Source: Desulfomonile tiedjei DSM 6799 (lineage in GTDB: Bacteria > Desulfobacterota > Desulfomonilia > Desulfomonilales > Desulfomonilaceae). From it: 64,000 bases of DNA. Both the position numbers and the translations under genes were made by a program. Below the pieces are notes generated by a model. That model saw only the letters and a program-made list of their open reading frames with translations. It had not been told where the DNA came from and searched no databases. This document shows, piece by piece, positions 9,310-17,973 of this stretch. The DNA lies in contig NC_018025.1 in NCBI RefSeq assembly GCF_000266945.1, positions 1,116,001-1,180,000 on the forward strand. Direction: 5' to 3'. Numbering within the stretch: the stretch's first letter is position 1; each line of letters begins with the position of its first letter.

Positions 9310-10443
9310 ATGATCAAAGTTCTCCTGGCGTTCGGCACGCGACCTGAGGCGATCAAACTCGCTCCCTTGTACAAGGAACTGAGAAATCGAACGAACAACA
9401 TACAACTTGTCTGTTGTATTACCGGGCAGCACCGGGAGCTTCTCCTTCCATTCCTTGATTTCTTCGGGATACAGGCGGATTACGACTTAAATATCTTGAA
9501 AGAAAACCAAGGGCTCGTCCACATTACTTCCGCTGTTCTCGGCGGTATGGAAAAGATCCTGTCCAAAGAAAAACCTGATATGGTAATCGTCCAGGGCGAC
9601 ACTTCTTCCGCGTTCGCTGCGTCTCTCGCAGCGTTTTATGCAAAGATTCCCGTCGGCCACGTCGAAGCGGGTCTCAGATCGTACGACCGTTTTCAGCCGT
9701 TTCCCGAGGAAGTCAACCGCGTCTTTATCTCTCACATGGCGGATCTGAATTTTTGCCCCACCCAAAGAGCCGCGGATAACCTCATCAAGGAGCAGGTTTC
9801 GCTCTCCAGCATCTTTATAACAGGAAACACGGTTATCGATGCATTGTATTTCACGTTGAAGCGACTTCACGACAGGGGAGAAGACAAACCGGATCTGGAG
9901 AATCTTTCTTCCGGTCGCGTCATTCTCGTGACAGCTCACAGAAGAGAGAGCTTCGGGGAGGGGCTAAGAAACCTGTCCCTTGCATTGCGGGACTTGGCCG
10001 ATACCTACGATGATGTGGTAGTTGTCTATTCGGTCCACCCTAATCCGAATGTTCGTCAGGCGGTGGAAAGTATTCTCAAAGGTCACGATCGTATCAGGGT
10101 TATCCCTCCTCCGGGATACTTGAGTTTCGTGAAGCTCATGAAAGCGTCTTACCTGATTATTACGGATTCGGGCGGCATTCAGGAAGAAGCCCCATCATTG
10201 AACAAACCGGTCCTGATTGCTCGGAACGTCACCGAAAGGCCCGAAGCGGTCGAATGCGGAGCTGCACGCGTTGTGGGCACAGACAGAACCCAAATGGTAC
10301 AGGAGGCGTCAAAATTGCTCAACGATCCGGCACATTACCGATTCATGACGACCGTTTCAAATCCCTTCGGAGACGGCCACGCATCGGAGAGAATTGCGGA
10401 CGCTATAGAGGCATTTTTTGGGGTACATTTGAAGGACAAATGA
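9310..10443 (+). CDS. wecB: UDP-N-acetylglucosamine 2-epimerase (non-hydrolysing)
   Basis: 377 residues, normal length. Interconverts UDP-GlcNAc and UDP-ManNAc for surface polysaccharide. Family motifs seen: FGTRPEAIKLAPL, GDTSSAFAASLAAF, HVEAGLRS, FPEEVNR, TAHRRESFG, SVHPNP and ITDSGGIQEEAP. ATG 9310, with GAGGGT about 10 bases before, is preferred over the in-frame TTG at 9292. A second, divergent epimerase gene lies at 13354. Confidence 0.92.
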   Translation: MIKVLLAFGTRPEAIKLAPLYKELRNRTNNIQLVCCITGQHRELLLPFLDFFGIQADYDLNILKENQGLVHITSAVLGGMEKILSKEKPDMVIVQGDTSSAFAASLAAFYAKIPVGHVEAGLRSYDRFQPFPEEVNRVFISHMADLNFCPTQRAADNLIKEQVSLSSIFITGNTVIDALYFTLKRLHDRGEDKPDLENLSSGRVILVTAHRRESFGEGLRNLSLALRDLADTYDDVVVVYSVHPNPNVRQAVESILKGHDRIRVIPPPGYLSFVKLMKASYLIITDSGGIQEEAPSLNKPVLIARNVTERPEAVECGAARVVGTDRTQMVQEASKLLNDPAHYRFMTTVSNPFGDGHASERIADAIEAFFGVHLKDK

Positions 10444-10495
10444 CCTTTTCCGCGAAAAGGCTTTCCTGAATCTTATTGTTGTGAAAGCGCATTTC

Positions 10496-11608
10496 ATGGA
10501 TCCCAGAATACTCGTGATTTCCGCTGCTGATAAAAACGATCGTTCGGCGTACACCCATCGCATACTCAAATTGGCAGAATGCCTCGAAGAACGATCCGTC
10601 CGATGCGATTTCTTTTTCATGCCAAATAATCCCCCTTTGGACACGGAAACCACTGCATCGCTCTTCATGCCTTTTTGGCTCCGCAAGCTCAACCAATACG
10701 ATCTGATCTACTGCGGAGCACAAGAAGCAGGGCAGACATTATTCTTCTGCGGACATTTCGTGAGGCCCCCGAAACTCCTGGATATTCACGGGGACGTAAT
10801 TGCGCAATCCGCCCTGGCAAATGAGCTTGAGACAGGTGGAAAGAAGCGCACTGCTTCACTCCGGGTAGAAATGATAGATCGCTTGGCCATGGCCTGCGCA
10901 GATCACTTTTTGACCGTGTCCACATTTCAGACCGAAGTGTTTCTCAAACGTGGTATTCCTCCCGAACGTATCAGCCTGATCCGCAACGGTGTGGATTTGG
11001 ATCTGTTCCAGCCTCTGCCTCAGCCGAAGGAACCTCTCTATACGTTCGCGTACATTGGCGAGTTTCAATCGTGGCAAGGCATAGACAATCTCATCAAATC
11101 TTTCCAGCTTGTGCAGACCCCCTCAATCAAAATGCTAGTTGTGGGATTCAGAGAATGTGATAGACCCATCAAAGAAGTGTTCCGCGAGAAATTCGGTTCC
11201 AGAGTGGAACTTGTGGACAGGACGGATCGCAACACGCTTGTCGATCTTGTACGATCGGTTTCCATTCTCATGATTCCACGCGTAGAGCACAATGCTATCA
11301 AACATGCTTTTCCCACGAAATTCGCGGAATACGCGGCAATGGGGAGGCCTGTGCTGGTCAATGACGTGGACGAGACCGCGAGATTCGTGCAGAAATACGC
11401 CTGCGGATTCGTCTCCAAGCCTACTCCGGAAGGGATGGCGGCGGTCATGCATCGTGCATCGGAAGTTCCCTATGAGAAACTTGCAGAAATGGGACAACGC
11501 AGCCGAAAAATGGCTGAAGAGAATTTCTCCTGGCCGAAAATCGGCGATGAATATTTCCGAGTGGTCATGAAACTCATATCCGCATTTCGTAAAGGGCAAC
11601 GCTTATGA
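10496..11608 (+). CDS. Glycosyltransferase family 4 (GT-B)
   Basis: About 370 residues (a GTG start at 10481 would add five). Rossmann-type halves with RISLIRNGVDLDLFQP, FAYIGEFQSWQGIDNLIKSF and a C-terminal FPTKFAEYAAMGRPVLV segment, the nucleotide-sugar-binding region of retaining GT4 enzymes. Expected to add a sugar to the lipid-linked repeat unit on the cytoplasmic face. The stop overlaps the next gene start (ATGA), indicating coupled translation. Donor and acceptor are unknown. Confidence 0.8.
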   Translation: MDPRILVISAADKNDRSAYTHRILKLAECLEERSVRCDFFFMPNNPPLDTETTASLFMPFWLRKLNQYDLIYCGAQEAGQTLFFCGHFVRPPKLLDIHGDVIAQSALANELETGGKKRTASLRVEMIDRLAMACADHFLTVSTFQTEVFLKRGIPPERISLIRNGVDLDLFQPLPQPKEPLYTFAYIGEFQSWQGIDNLIKSFQLVQTPSIKMLVVGFRECDRPIKEVFREKFGSRVELVDRTDRNTLVDLVRSVSILMIPRVEHNAIKHAFPTKFAEYAAMGRPVLVNDVDETARFVQKYACGFVSKPTPEGMAAVMHRASEVPYEKLAEMGQRSRKMAEENFSWPKIGDEYFRVVMKLISAFRKGQRL

Positions 11609-13134
11609 GCGTCGATTGGGATCGCGTGCTTGTCCTCATGGATCCCGCGGATGAGGAGCAATTCGGATTCACCTCCAAGGACTTTGAATCAGCAGGTTTG
11701 CACGTTCTCGTGGCTTCGTACGATCGGATCGGAAGAGATGAATCTCTTGTGCAAGAGATTGCAGCGACCGGATGCGAAGCAATCATCTTTACGAGAAACG
11801 ACGACATGCATGGCCATCCGCGGATTGCCGATCTCCTGCGGGCATCCCGCAAAGGATACACCGCAGTTTCTGCCATCGACAGACAACACTGGCACGAGCA
11901 GACACGGGAATGCATAAAGGATTTGTTGAACCGTCACGGAGAAGTCGCTGTCCCGACGTGCTCCGAAAAGATTGCCCGGTCCGAAGGCAAAACGGACGGC
12001 ACATTCAGTCTTGTCTTCGATTTCGAACAACTGGGCGGTGCTCGCTTTGGAATACCGAGACTTGTGCCCATGCTGGAATCCCTCGGAATACATGCTACGT
12101 TCTTTATAACGGGATTCATTGCTGAGATTTATCCGCCGCTCGTGCAGTTGCTCGTTGATTTAGGTCACGAAATAGCGGTCCACGGAGCCATGCATGAGTT
12201 TCTTCAGGGCAGGACTATAAGCGATCAGACTGCTCGCATCAGTCGCCACAAAGAGTCTCTGGTCTCCTTTGGCGATGTGCGTGGCGCCAATTTCATATTC
12301 CGCATGGATGCTCATTCTCCTCAGGCAATCTGCGAGGCAGGCCTGCGCTACTTCGTGCTTTTCAGGAAACATTTGTTTTACCGGACAAGATTTATAGAAT
12401 CCTCGGGTCGGGTCCGCTCCTTTCGTACTCCGGAAGGAGATTTGGTCCTTATTCCTGTCGGCGTTGAAACGTACGGCATGCCTCTCCATGAAGTGAAAGC
12501 AATGATAAGGAGTTCTCTTCGCACAGCACGGAAAGAAGGGCACAATCATGTCAGTGTGTTGATGCATCCGTTCAAGGACGGTGCTCTGGAGAGAATTCAA
12601 AACACTCGCAGTCTCATGGAGTATCTTTTACACGATCTGAATCTTCGTCCCGTAACCTTGAGAGAGTTGCCTGCTCCGGAACCTGCGCGGTCTACGGCTG
12701 CCGAGATCCTGTACAGATGGGACGAGAATGAAGCACAGGTGTCCAAAGAATCGTCTGCATTGGATTACGGGGTGTCATGGTGGAAGCCCCCGCTTTATCA
12801 TAGTCGAAGGGTTGAAGATCTGGCTGATGCTTTGGAAAACGGAGGAACTCCGGTTGTGCTCACATCAGATGTGCGAGACGGGAAAAAGAAAATAGCGGTG
12901 TATCCGGATGGTTGGCAATGTGGATCCGAAAATGTGAGGTTGGACCCTATCGTCAGCCCCGATGCGACAGCAGAAAAAGTCTCCCGACTATTGCATGAGA
13001 AGGGAGGTATCAGTATTTCGCCACCAGCGAAATACATGGATACGATTCATCGCATCATGTTCCATGTTCCGAGGACCTTGGATGATTTCAATATGTTGAT
13101 CCGACGACTGTTAAAACGAGCTTTCAAGCAGTAA
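11605..13134 (+). CDS. NodB-type polysaccharide deacetylase with extra N- and C-terminal domains
   Basis: 509 residues. Residues about 130-340 form a NodB-homology domain: LVFDFEQ in place of the usual TFDD, TFFITGF, and the metal-binding HxxxH as HGAMH, then RFRTPEG-like SFRTPEGD and HPFKDG. The N-terminal ~110 residues (VLVLMDPADEEQFGF...) and a C-terminal ~150-residue domain with WWKPPLYHS were not recognised. Likely deacetylates N-acetyl sugars of the glycan. Start codon ATG 11605 overlaps the previous stop by 4 bases. Confidence 0.7.
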   Translation: MSVDWDRVLVLMDPADEEQFGFTSKDFESAGLHVLVASYDRIGRDESLVQEIAATGCEAIIFTRNDDMHGHPRIADLLRASRKGYTAVSAIDRQHWHEQTRECIKDLLNRHGEVAVPTCSEKIARSEGKTDGTFSLVFDFEQLGGARFGIPRLVPMLESLGIHATFFITGFIAEIYPPLVQLLVDLGHEIAVHGAMHEFLQGRTISDQTARISRHKESLVSFGDVRGANFIFRMDAHSPQAICEAGLRYFVLFRKHLFYRTRFIESSGRVRSFRTPEGDLVLIPVGVETYGMPLHEVKAMIRSSLRTARKEGHNHVSVLMHPFKDGALERIQNTRSLMEYLLHDLNLRPVTLRELPAPEPARSTAAEILYRWDENEAQVSKESSALDYGVSWWKPPLYHSRRVEDLADALENGGTPVVLTSDVRDGKKKIAVYPDGWQCGSENVRLDPIVSPDATAEKVSRLLHEKGGISISPPAKYMDTIHRIMFHVPRTLDDFNMLIRRLLKRAFKQ

Positions 13135-13172
13135 ACACTGGGGAAATCCTTCTTGTGACCCCGCGTAGCGTT

Positions 13173-13220
13173 TGGTTTAAGTCATGGTTTTTTCCATCGA
13201 AAAAACCATGACTTAAACCA
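13173..13220. terminator. Perfect 21-bp inverted repeat
   Basis: TGGTTTAAGTCATGGTTTTTT (13173-13193) pairs exactly with 13200-13220 across the 6-base loop CCATCG. The stem has a T/A-rich top. It lies 39 bases after the deacetylase stop. Terminator or structured RNA element. Confidence 0.6.
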
Positions 13221-13245
13221 GCGTCAAAAGTTTTTTGGAGCAGTA

Positions 13246-13276
13246 TGAGGAACCTTTTTCCAAAAAAGGTTCCTCA
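13246..13276. terminator. Second hairpin downstream of the deacetylase
   Basis: TGAGGAACCTTTTT (13246-13259) pairs with 13263-13276 across a 3-base loop. It follows the 21-bp stem by 25 bases and resembles the hairpins of repeat family D (6314, 49511). Confidence 0.5.
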
Positions 13277-13353
13277 AATATTACTTCTTTGAAGCGCTCA
13301 AACCGGTTCACCGGCCAATTTGGATTAGTTGATTAGTAAGGAGGAAATTAAGT

Positions 13354-14451
13354 ATGCAGAAAAAGATCGTCAGCGTCGTAGGGGCACGCCCCAATTTCAT
13401 GAAAATTGCGCCGCTGGAGAGAGAATTTAAAAAATATCCTGATATTCGTCACATGGTCGTTCATACAGGCCAACATTACGACCGGGAGATGAGCGGAGTA
13501 TTCTTCGAACAATTGGGGCTTTCCCATCCCGAAAGAGATCTTGGCGTCGGTTCGGGCGGGCACGGAGAGATGACCGGGAAGATCATGATCGAGTTCGAAA
13601 AGGCGTGCCTTGAGTTACAGCCCGACATGGTGGTTGTGGTGGGAGACGTGAATTCGACGATTGCAGCTTCATTGGTAGCCAGAAAGCTCTCCATTCCCGT
13701 TGCGCACGTGGAATCAGGCCTGAGATCGTTTGATGAAACCATGCCCGAAGAACTCAATCGACGCCTGACGGACTGTCTCTCCAATCTTTTATTCGTCTCG
13801 GAACCGGCAGGGATGCAAAACCTGGAGAGAGAAGGCATCGACATGATCAGGGCTCATCTCGTCGGTGACATCATGTTAGAAACGATTCAAATGTTTTTCC
13901 CGGCTATTTCCAACAGGAAACGATGGGAAGATTTCAACCTGCAGCCGGGTAAGTACGCATTGATCACGCTGCACAGGCCTTCCAATGTCGATTCTGAACA
14001 AGCGCTGAGGGAAGTGGTTGACATCCTCAGTGTCATTGATATGCCCATCCTGTTTCCAATCCACCCTCGCACGCTGAAGCGATTGCGTGAGGCTGGATTG
14101 GAAAGCACACTCACTTCCAAAGCCGGGCTTATCATAACTGAACCCCAGCCTTACATAGAATTTCTGTCTCTTTTGCAAGGAGCAACTCTGGCGCTTTCAG
14201 ATTCGGGCTCGGTTCAGTCCGAAGCTGCATTCTTCGACGTGCCGTGTCTTGTGGCCAGAGAGAATACGGAACGCCCCATCTACTTGGAACAGGGCACAAC
14301 AACTCTCGTGGGGAGAAATAAAGAACGCATCGGAGAACTCGTGACTGACGTTCTGGAGAAACATTATCCTCACGCAACGGAGATCGTAAAAGAATTAAGT
14401 ACAGACGTGGGAGCCAAGACGGTGAAAATTATCGCTGAGAATCTCATCTAA
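13354..14451 (+). CDS. Second UDP-N-acetylglucosamine 2-epimerase family protein
   Basis: 365 residues with the same fold as the protein at 9310 but a different subclass: VGARPNFMKIAPLER, HTGQHYDREMSGVFFEQL, GDVNSTIAASL, HVESGLRSF, MPEELNRRLTD, TLHRPSNVD, FPIHPRT, SDSGSVQSEA and ARENTERP. The catalytic acids and histidines of non-hydrolysing epimerases are present. Strong ribosome site AAGGAGGAAATTAAGT before ATG 13354. It may use UDP-GlcNAc or a UDP-diacetamido sugar. Two hairpins upstream set it apart from the GT4/deacetylase unit. Confidence 0.88.
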   Translation: MQKKIVSVVGARPNFMKIAPLEREFKKYPDIRHMVVHTGQHYDREMSGVFFEQLGLSHPERDLGVGSGGHGEMTGKIMIEFEKACLELQPDMVVVVGDVNSTIAASLVARKLSIPVAHVESGLRSFDETMPEELNRRLTDCLSNLLFVSEPAGMQNLEREGIDMIRAHLVGDIMLETIQMFFPAISNRKRWEDFNLQPGKYALITLHRPSNVDSEQALREVVDILSVIDMPILFPIHPRTLKRLREAGLESTLTSKAGLIITEPQPYIEFLSLLQGATLALSDSGSVQSEAAFFDVPCLVARENTERPIYLEQGTTTLVGRNKERIGELVTDVLEKHYPHATEIVKELSTDVGAKTVKIIAENLI

Positions 14452-14471
14452 TGTCGATTACATTTCTTTTC

Positions 14472-14568
14472 AGAATCTGGGAGGCTGGAGGTATCCTTCG
14501 CTCCGGACGACGCAAGGCCGTCTTATCACTCCGCTCAGGACACATTCCAGCCTTTGTTGTCTTATAGC
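14472..14568 (+). repeat. Dispersed repeat, family C copy 1
   Basis: CAGAATCTGGGAGGCTGGAGGTATCCTTCGCTCCGGACGAC... matches, in the opposite orientation, 20757-20905 and, in the same orientation, 33283-33418. Confidence 0.7.
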
Positions 14569-14757
14569 TGTTATCGAAAGTCTTGACGGAATCCAATGCC
14601 TGCAATGGGAAGAATCAGTAGCGCCGGCGTCCCTGCCGGCGATAACTTATTGCTTTGTTTGGTGAATTGTTCGCCGGCACGGAGGCCGGCGCTACCAATT
14701 GCTGGGAACTGCTCTTCACAATCCGTGATTACTTTCGAGAATCGGTATATGCGAATG
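14569..14757 (+). repeat. Dispersed repeat, family B copy 1 (uninterrupted)
   Basis: TTATCGAAAGTCTTGACGG...CGCCGGCGTCCCTGCCGGCG...GCCGGCACGGAGGCCGGC...CTTTCGAGAATCGGTAT is nearly identical to the two halves at 19052-19174 and 20700-20757. It contains two GC-rich palindromic blocks. Confidence 0.75.
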
Positions 14758-14803
14758 ACTGAGAAATAGTATTGGAGAAAAGCTCCCCTGATTTTAAGGA
14801 TTC

Positions 14804-16237
14804 CTACTTCGTCTCTGTATCTGGGGTATAAGGCGGCTTCATGGTGAGTCCAAGAAGCTTGGCCATCTTCTTCGCGATATCGGTATTGTCATAAGCCCCT
14901 TGAAATTCTTTCTCTCCGGGACCTGATGCAAAGGTAATTACCGGTTGTGCAGTGTGTACGTATGACGTCCATCCAATTTTGGCACGGTTGCTTTCCAAGT
15001 TGCCAAGGGCAACGACGATCCAGGCGGGAATGTACGTGTCAATTTTGGGACAATGGGAAAATTCCGGTATTTGACTGGGTTTCATGTCCGGCGGATACTT
15101 TGAGAGCAAGGCATGCTCTTTTTCCGTGTATTCATATCCTGCTGCTTTGAGAAGCTCGTTTGCATTGGCCGGATCTTTGCTCATTTTTTTTGTGAGAAAT
15201 TCCAGACTGTTTCTGATAGGTTCAAGTGCTTTAAAATCGACGGCATAAATCGATCCTGTCCCAAGTCCCAATCCACCGGTTTCATGATCTGCCGTAACTA
15301 TCACCAACACATCCGGGTGAGTCTTCTGGAAATCGAGCGCAACCTTTACGGCGTCATCAAAGGCAAGTGTCTCATAGATAGACCCTTTGATATCATGTAA
15401 GTGACATGCATGGTCGATTCGTCCGCCTTCCACCATGAGAAAGAATCCTCTAGGATTCTTGGCCAATATCGCCAGCGCGGTTCGCGTCATGTCCGAGAGT
15501 GTGGGCTCGGATTTCAATTCCTCGACGTTTTGGCGGTCCAAATCGTAACTCAGGTGCGACCCGGCGAACAGACCAAGGAGCTTCCTGGTGGCATCAGGAT
15601 CGACAGCCTGCAGCTCGCTATTGTTGGCAACGTACGTATATCCGTCTTTCTTCATCATCTCGATGAGGTTCTTGTCATCTTTTCTTTTGCTGCTCTTTTC
15701 ACTCTGAGGCAAGAAATTGCCCCGGCCACCTGCCATTGCCACTTCAGGAGCAAATGTGAGGAGCTGCTCGGCAATAAAGTTTTCATCATTACGTTTGAGA
15801 GAGTGACTGTATACCCCTGCAGGGGTAGCATGAGTCAAGCGGGTGGTGCTCACAACGCCCACGGACAACTGAGCATCCTTGGCGGCTTGCGCAACGTTGG
15901 ACACGTATTTTCCGTCGGGCAAGATATTGAGCACGCCATTATCGGTTTTGTAACCGGAATAGATGGCTGTTGCAGCAGCCGCAGAATCGGTTACTTCTGC
16001 ATTGGCGGAATAGGTCGTAGTCGTGCCTCGTGTAACCATTGAATTTATGGCCAGGGGCCTATTGAGGACTTCCTTTGCATAAATCTCGGCGGATCTAATT
16101 TGGTTCAGTCCCATCCCATCGCCGATCAGGAGTATGATACCTTTCACATCTTCCGCATAAGCACTGACATTCAAGGTCAAGACAATAATGACAGCAAGTA
16201 CGCTGACGAATCTCCGGATACTATTCGTTTCTTTCAC
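14804..16237 (-). CDS. phoA: Alkaline phosphatase (PhoA family), exported
   Basis: Hydrolyses phosphate monoesters in the periplasm. With GTG 16237 (AGGAG 7 bases upstream) the product has 477 residues and a signal peptide (RRFVSVLAVIIVLTLNVSAYA). Catalytic and metal motifs present: LIGDGMG, VTDSAAAATA with the nucleophilic serine, VEGGRIDHACH, TADHETGG and a C-terminal SYVHTAQPV. A longer frame to 16372 exists but would bury the signal peptide. No Pho box was looked for with confidence. It may act with the PstS-like protein at 33429, although the two are far apart. Confidence 0.9.
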   Translation of the reverse strand: MKETNSIRRFVSVLAVIIVLTLNVSAYAEDVKGIILLIGDGMGLNQIRSAEIYAKEVLNRPLAINSMVTRGTTTTYSANAEVTDSAAAATAIYSGYKTDNGVLNILPDGKYVSNVAQAAKDAQLSVGVVSTTRLTHATPAGVYSHSLKRNDENFIAEQLLTFAPEVAMAGGRGNFLPQSEKSSKRKDDKNLIEMMKKDGYTYVANNSELQAVDPDATRKLLGLFAGSHLSYDLDRQNVEELKSEPTLSDMTRTALAILAKNPRGFFLMVEGGRIDHACHLHDIKGSIYETLAFDDAVKVALDFQKTHPDVLVIVTADHETGGLGLGTGSIYAVDFKALEPIRNSLEFLTKKMSKDPANANELLKAAGYEYTEKEHALLSKYPPDMKPSQIPEFSHCPKIDTYIPAWIVVALGNLESNRAKIGWTSYVHTAQPVITFASGPGEKEFQGAYDNTDIAKKMAKLLGLTMKPPYTPDTETK

Positions 16238-16532
16238 GATCCTTCTCCTGTTGTTGCAGTCGTTCACAAAACACTTATAGAATTGGCACGTTCGGTTGAC
16301 GAAAAACTCGGTTCTCCACGGCGAATATCCTTGTGTGACCTCATTCGAGCCAATTATCAAGCCACGAAACAAAAAACTATCCCAAGACCCACGGAAAAAA
16401 GCGCGGAATGTGAGGTTGATGCAGTGACAACTTTAGAAATGGAGTCAAACAAATCCTTCTTAGACTCTATTGATGCGAGTGTCACAATGCCATCTTTAAA
16501 TAAGACGGCAAGAATAAGGATGATCCCTCACA

Positions 16533-17279
16533 TCACCGCGACATTAGCGCGAACACACCCCAGCCTAGGTATTCACGGGTGTACGTGGCGTAGCGTTCAG
16601 GTGCCGAGGTCAGTTCGGCTCGAACATCTTTCGCGAAGTCATCGTCGGGATTCGTTTCGAGCCATCGGCGCATCGTGAGCCACTTGGCTGCCTCGTACCT
16701 GTCCCAACTGTCATGGTCTGCCAGAACCATTTCCACGACGTCGTAGTCGAGGTTGCCGAAAGACGCGAGAAGTTCTGGAAGCAAGAGAAAGTCTGAGATG
16801 GAACCGGCGCGGCATCCCTTGGCGACCTCTTCTGTCGGCGGCAATTGCAGCCAGTATGGCTCGCCGATGAGGATGATCCCTCCCGTGCGGAGACTCTTAG
16901 CCAGAAGCTCGATGGCGCCGACGACTCCCCCACCGATCCAAGTGGCGCCGATACAGGCTGCCACACCGACCTTTTCGTCGGCGACGTAGCCGGCAGCGTC
17001 TCCGTGGATGAACTCGACCCGATCGGCGACGCCTAGTTCGTCAGCGCGGAGTTTCGCTTGTTCGGTGAACAACTGGCTCATGTCGATACCAGCGCCGCTG
17101 ATTCCGTAATCGCGTGCCCAGGTACACAGCATCTCGCCCGAACCGCTGCCGAGGTCGAGCACACGGGTCCCCGGTTCTAAACGCAACGCCGCGCCGAGAG
17201 TGGCGAGCTTTTCTGGTGTGAATGGATTATGGATGCGATGAGCACTTTCGGTAATGTTGAATATCCGTGGAATGTCCAC
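16533..17279 (-). CDS. Class I SAM-dependent methyltransferase
   Basis: 248 residues from GTG 17279 (AAAGGAG 8 bases upstream). Motif I VLDLGSGSGEML binds S-adenosylmethionine; GIDMSQLF and VEFIHGDAAG follow, then a C-terminal half rich in W and Y. UbiE/small-molecule type; the substrate is unknown. Base composition is visibly richer in GC than the neighbours, and the gene abuts a broken GNAT gene, which suggests acquisition. Reading upstream in frame to 17402 crosses that remnant and is not part of the gene. Confidence 0.8.
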   Translation of the reverse strand: MDIPRIFNITESAHRIHNPFTPEKLATLGAALRLEPGTRVLDLGSGSGEMLCTWARDYGISGAGIDMSQLFTEQAKLRADELGVADRVEFIHGDAAGYVADEKVGVAACIGATWIGGGVVGAIELLAKSLRTGGIILIGEPYWLQLPPTEEVAKGCRAGSISDFLLLPELLASFGNLDYDVVEMVLADHDSWDRYEAAKWLTMRRWLETNPDDDFAKDVRAELTSAPERYATYTREYLGWGVFALMSR

Positions 17280-17313
17280 TGCAGAAACTCCTTTGTATGC
17301 ATGGCATTGCGCA

Positions 17314-17415
17314 TTGCGCCTCGGTTCCGCTGGAATGGGGCGCGGTGCGAAAGGCTTCGGTGACGAGTTTGCCGATTGCCGGGATGTCGCCAGGGTTTTC
17401 ATCGCGTATCAGCAT
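17314..17415 (-). pseudogene. N-terminal stump of a GNAT acetyltransferase gene
   Basis: The frame from ATG 17415 reads MLIRDENPGDIPAIGKLV then TEAFRTAPHSSGTEAQ. This is the characteristic first 34 residues of a GNAT N-acetyltransferase family (RxExPxDxxAIxxLVxxAF, HSSGTEAxI). After Q34 the similarity stops and unrelated residues run to a stop at 17227, overlapping the methyltransferase gene. The remaining ~130 residues of the family are absent, so a deletion or insertion joined the two genes. Confidence 0.65.
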
Positions 17416-17437
17416 GTCAAGCTACCTTGGTCCACTT

Positions 17438-17758
17438 CTATTTCTTTCTCAATTTTACTGCAGTCCCATACGCGAGAATTTCTGCAGCAGTCTGACCTGC
17501 TGTGGAAGTGACCATACGCATTGCCACTATACCGTCGGCCCCCAGCTTTCTTGCCTCTGCAATCATTCTGTCGAGCGATTGTTCGCGGGCTTCAGCAAGC
17601 ATTTTTGTGTATTCAACGATTTCGCCGCCGACTATATTTCTGAGACCTGCCATAATGTCTTTACCGATGTGGCGGGCGCGTACCGTGTTCCCCTTGACGA
17701 TCCCAAGTGTCTGCACAATCTCGTGATCTGCAAAATTGTCCTGTGTTGTGATGAACAT
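17438..17758 (-). CDS. YbjQ/UPF0145 family protein
   Basis: 106 residues, the usual length. Family features: FADHEIVQTLGIVKGNTVRA, GLRNIVGGEIVEYTKM, ARxxALxRM-like AREQSLDRMIAEA, LGADGIVAMRM and a final ILAYGTAVKL. YbjQ proteins form ring-like oligomers; their function is not settled. A small two-helix membrane protein gene lies 11 bases upstream in the same direction. A second family member is at 36355. Confidence 0.85.
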   Translation of the reverse strand: MFITTQDNFADHEIVQTLGIVKGNTVRARHIGKDIMAGLRNIVGGEIVEYTKMLAEAREQSLDRMIAEARKLGADGIVAMRMVTSTAGQTAAEILAYGTAVKLRKK

Positions 17759-17769
17759 CCGGCTTACCT

Positions 17770-17973
17770 TTACTTGTCTATGTTCTTGGAATAATACCGA
17801 TCTTCTTTACTGGTCAGGTGTTCCCGAAAAACCTTTATGAGGAGGAGACCGATTCCCACAAGTGCGACCAGCCCGAGCAATCCGAATGGAAATGCCGCAA
17901 CCATCCCCACAATCATGGCAATCAACCAGGCTCCTGCCACAATGATAAGAAGCGCATAACCCGCTTTTTCCAT
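17770..17973 (-). CDS. Small membrane protein, two helices
   Basis: 67 residues from ATG 17973 (GGAG 7 bases upstream): MEKAGYALLIIVAGAWLIA, then IVGMVAAFPFGLLGLVALVGIGLLLI in two helices and a charged tail. A longer frame starts at 18060 without a ribosome site. Probably cotranscribed with the YbjQ gene, which starts 11 bases after its stop. Function unknown. Confidence 0.65.
   Translation of the reverse strand: MEKAGYALLIIVAGAWLIAMIVGMVAAFPFGLLGLVALVGIGLLLIKVFREHLTSKEDRYYSKNIDK

Larger units (their letters stand above)
14452..14803. other. Intergenic region filled by repeats C1 and B1
   Basis: No gene. Repeat C copy 1 occupies about 14472-14568 and repeat B copy 1 about 14569-14757. B1 is the uninterrupted reference for the copy into which the IS4 element jumped at 19175. 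Confidence 0.65.

Noticed and set aside
15401-16042. 213-codon plus-strand frame
   Set aside because: It lies entirely antisense to the alkaline phosphatase gene, whose motifs are clear. Composition and lack of a ribosome site mark it as a shadow.
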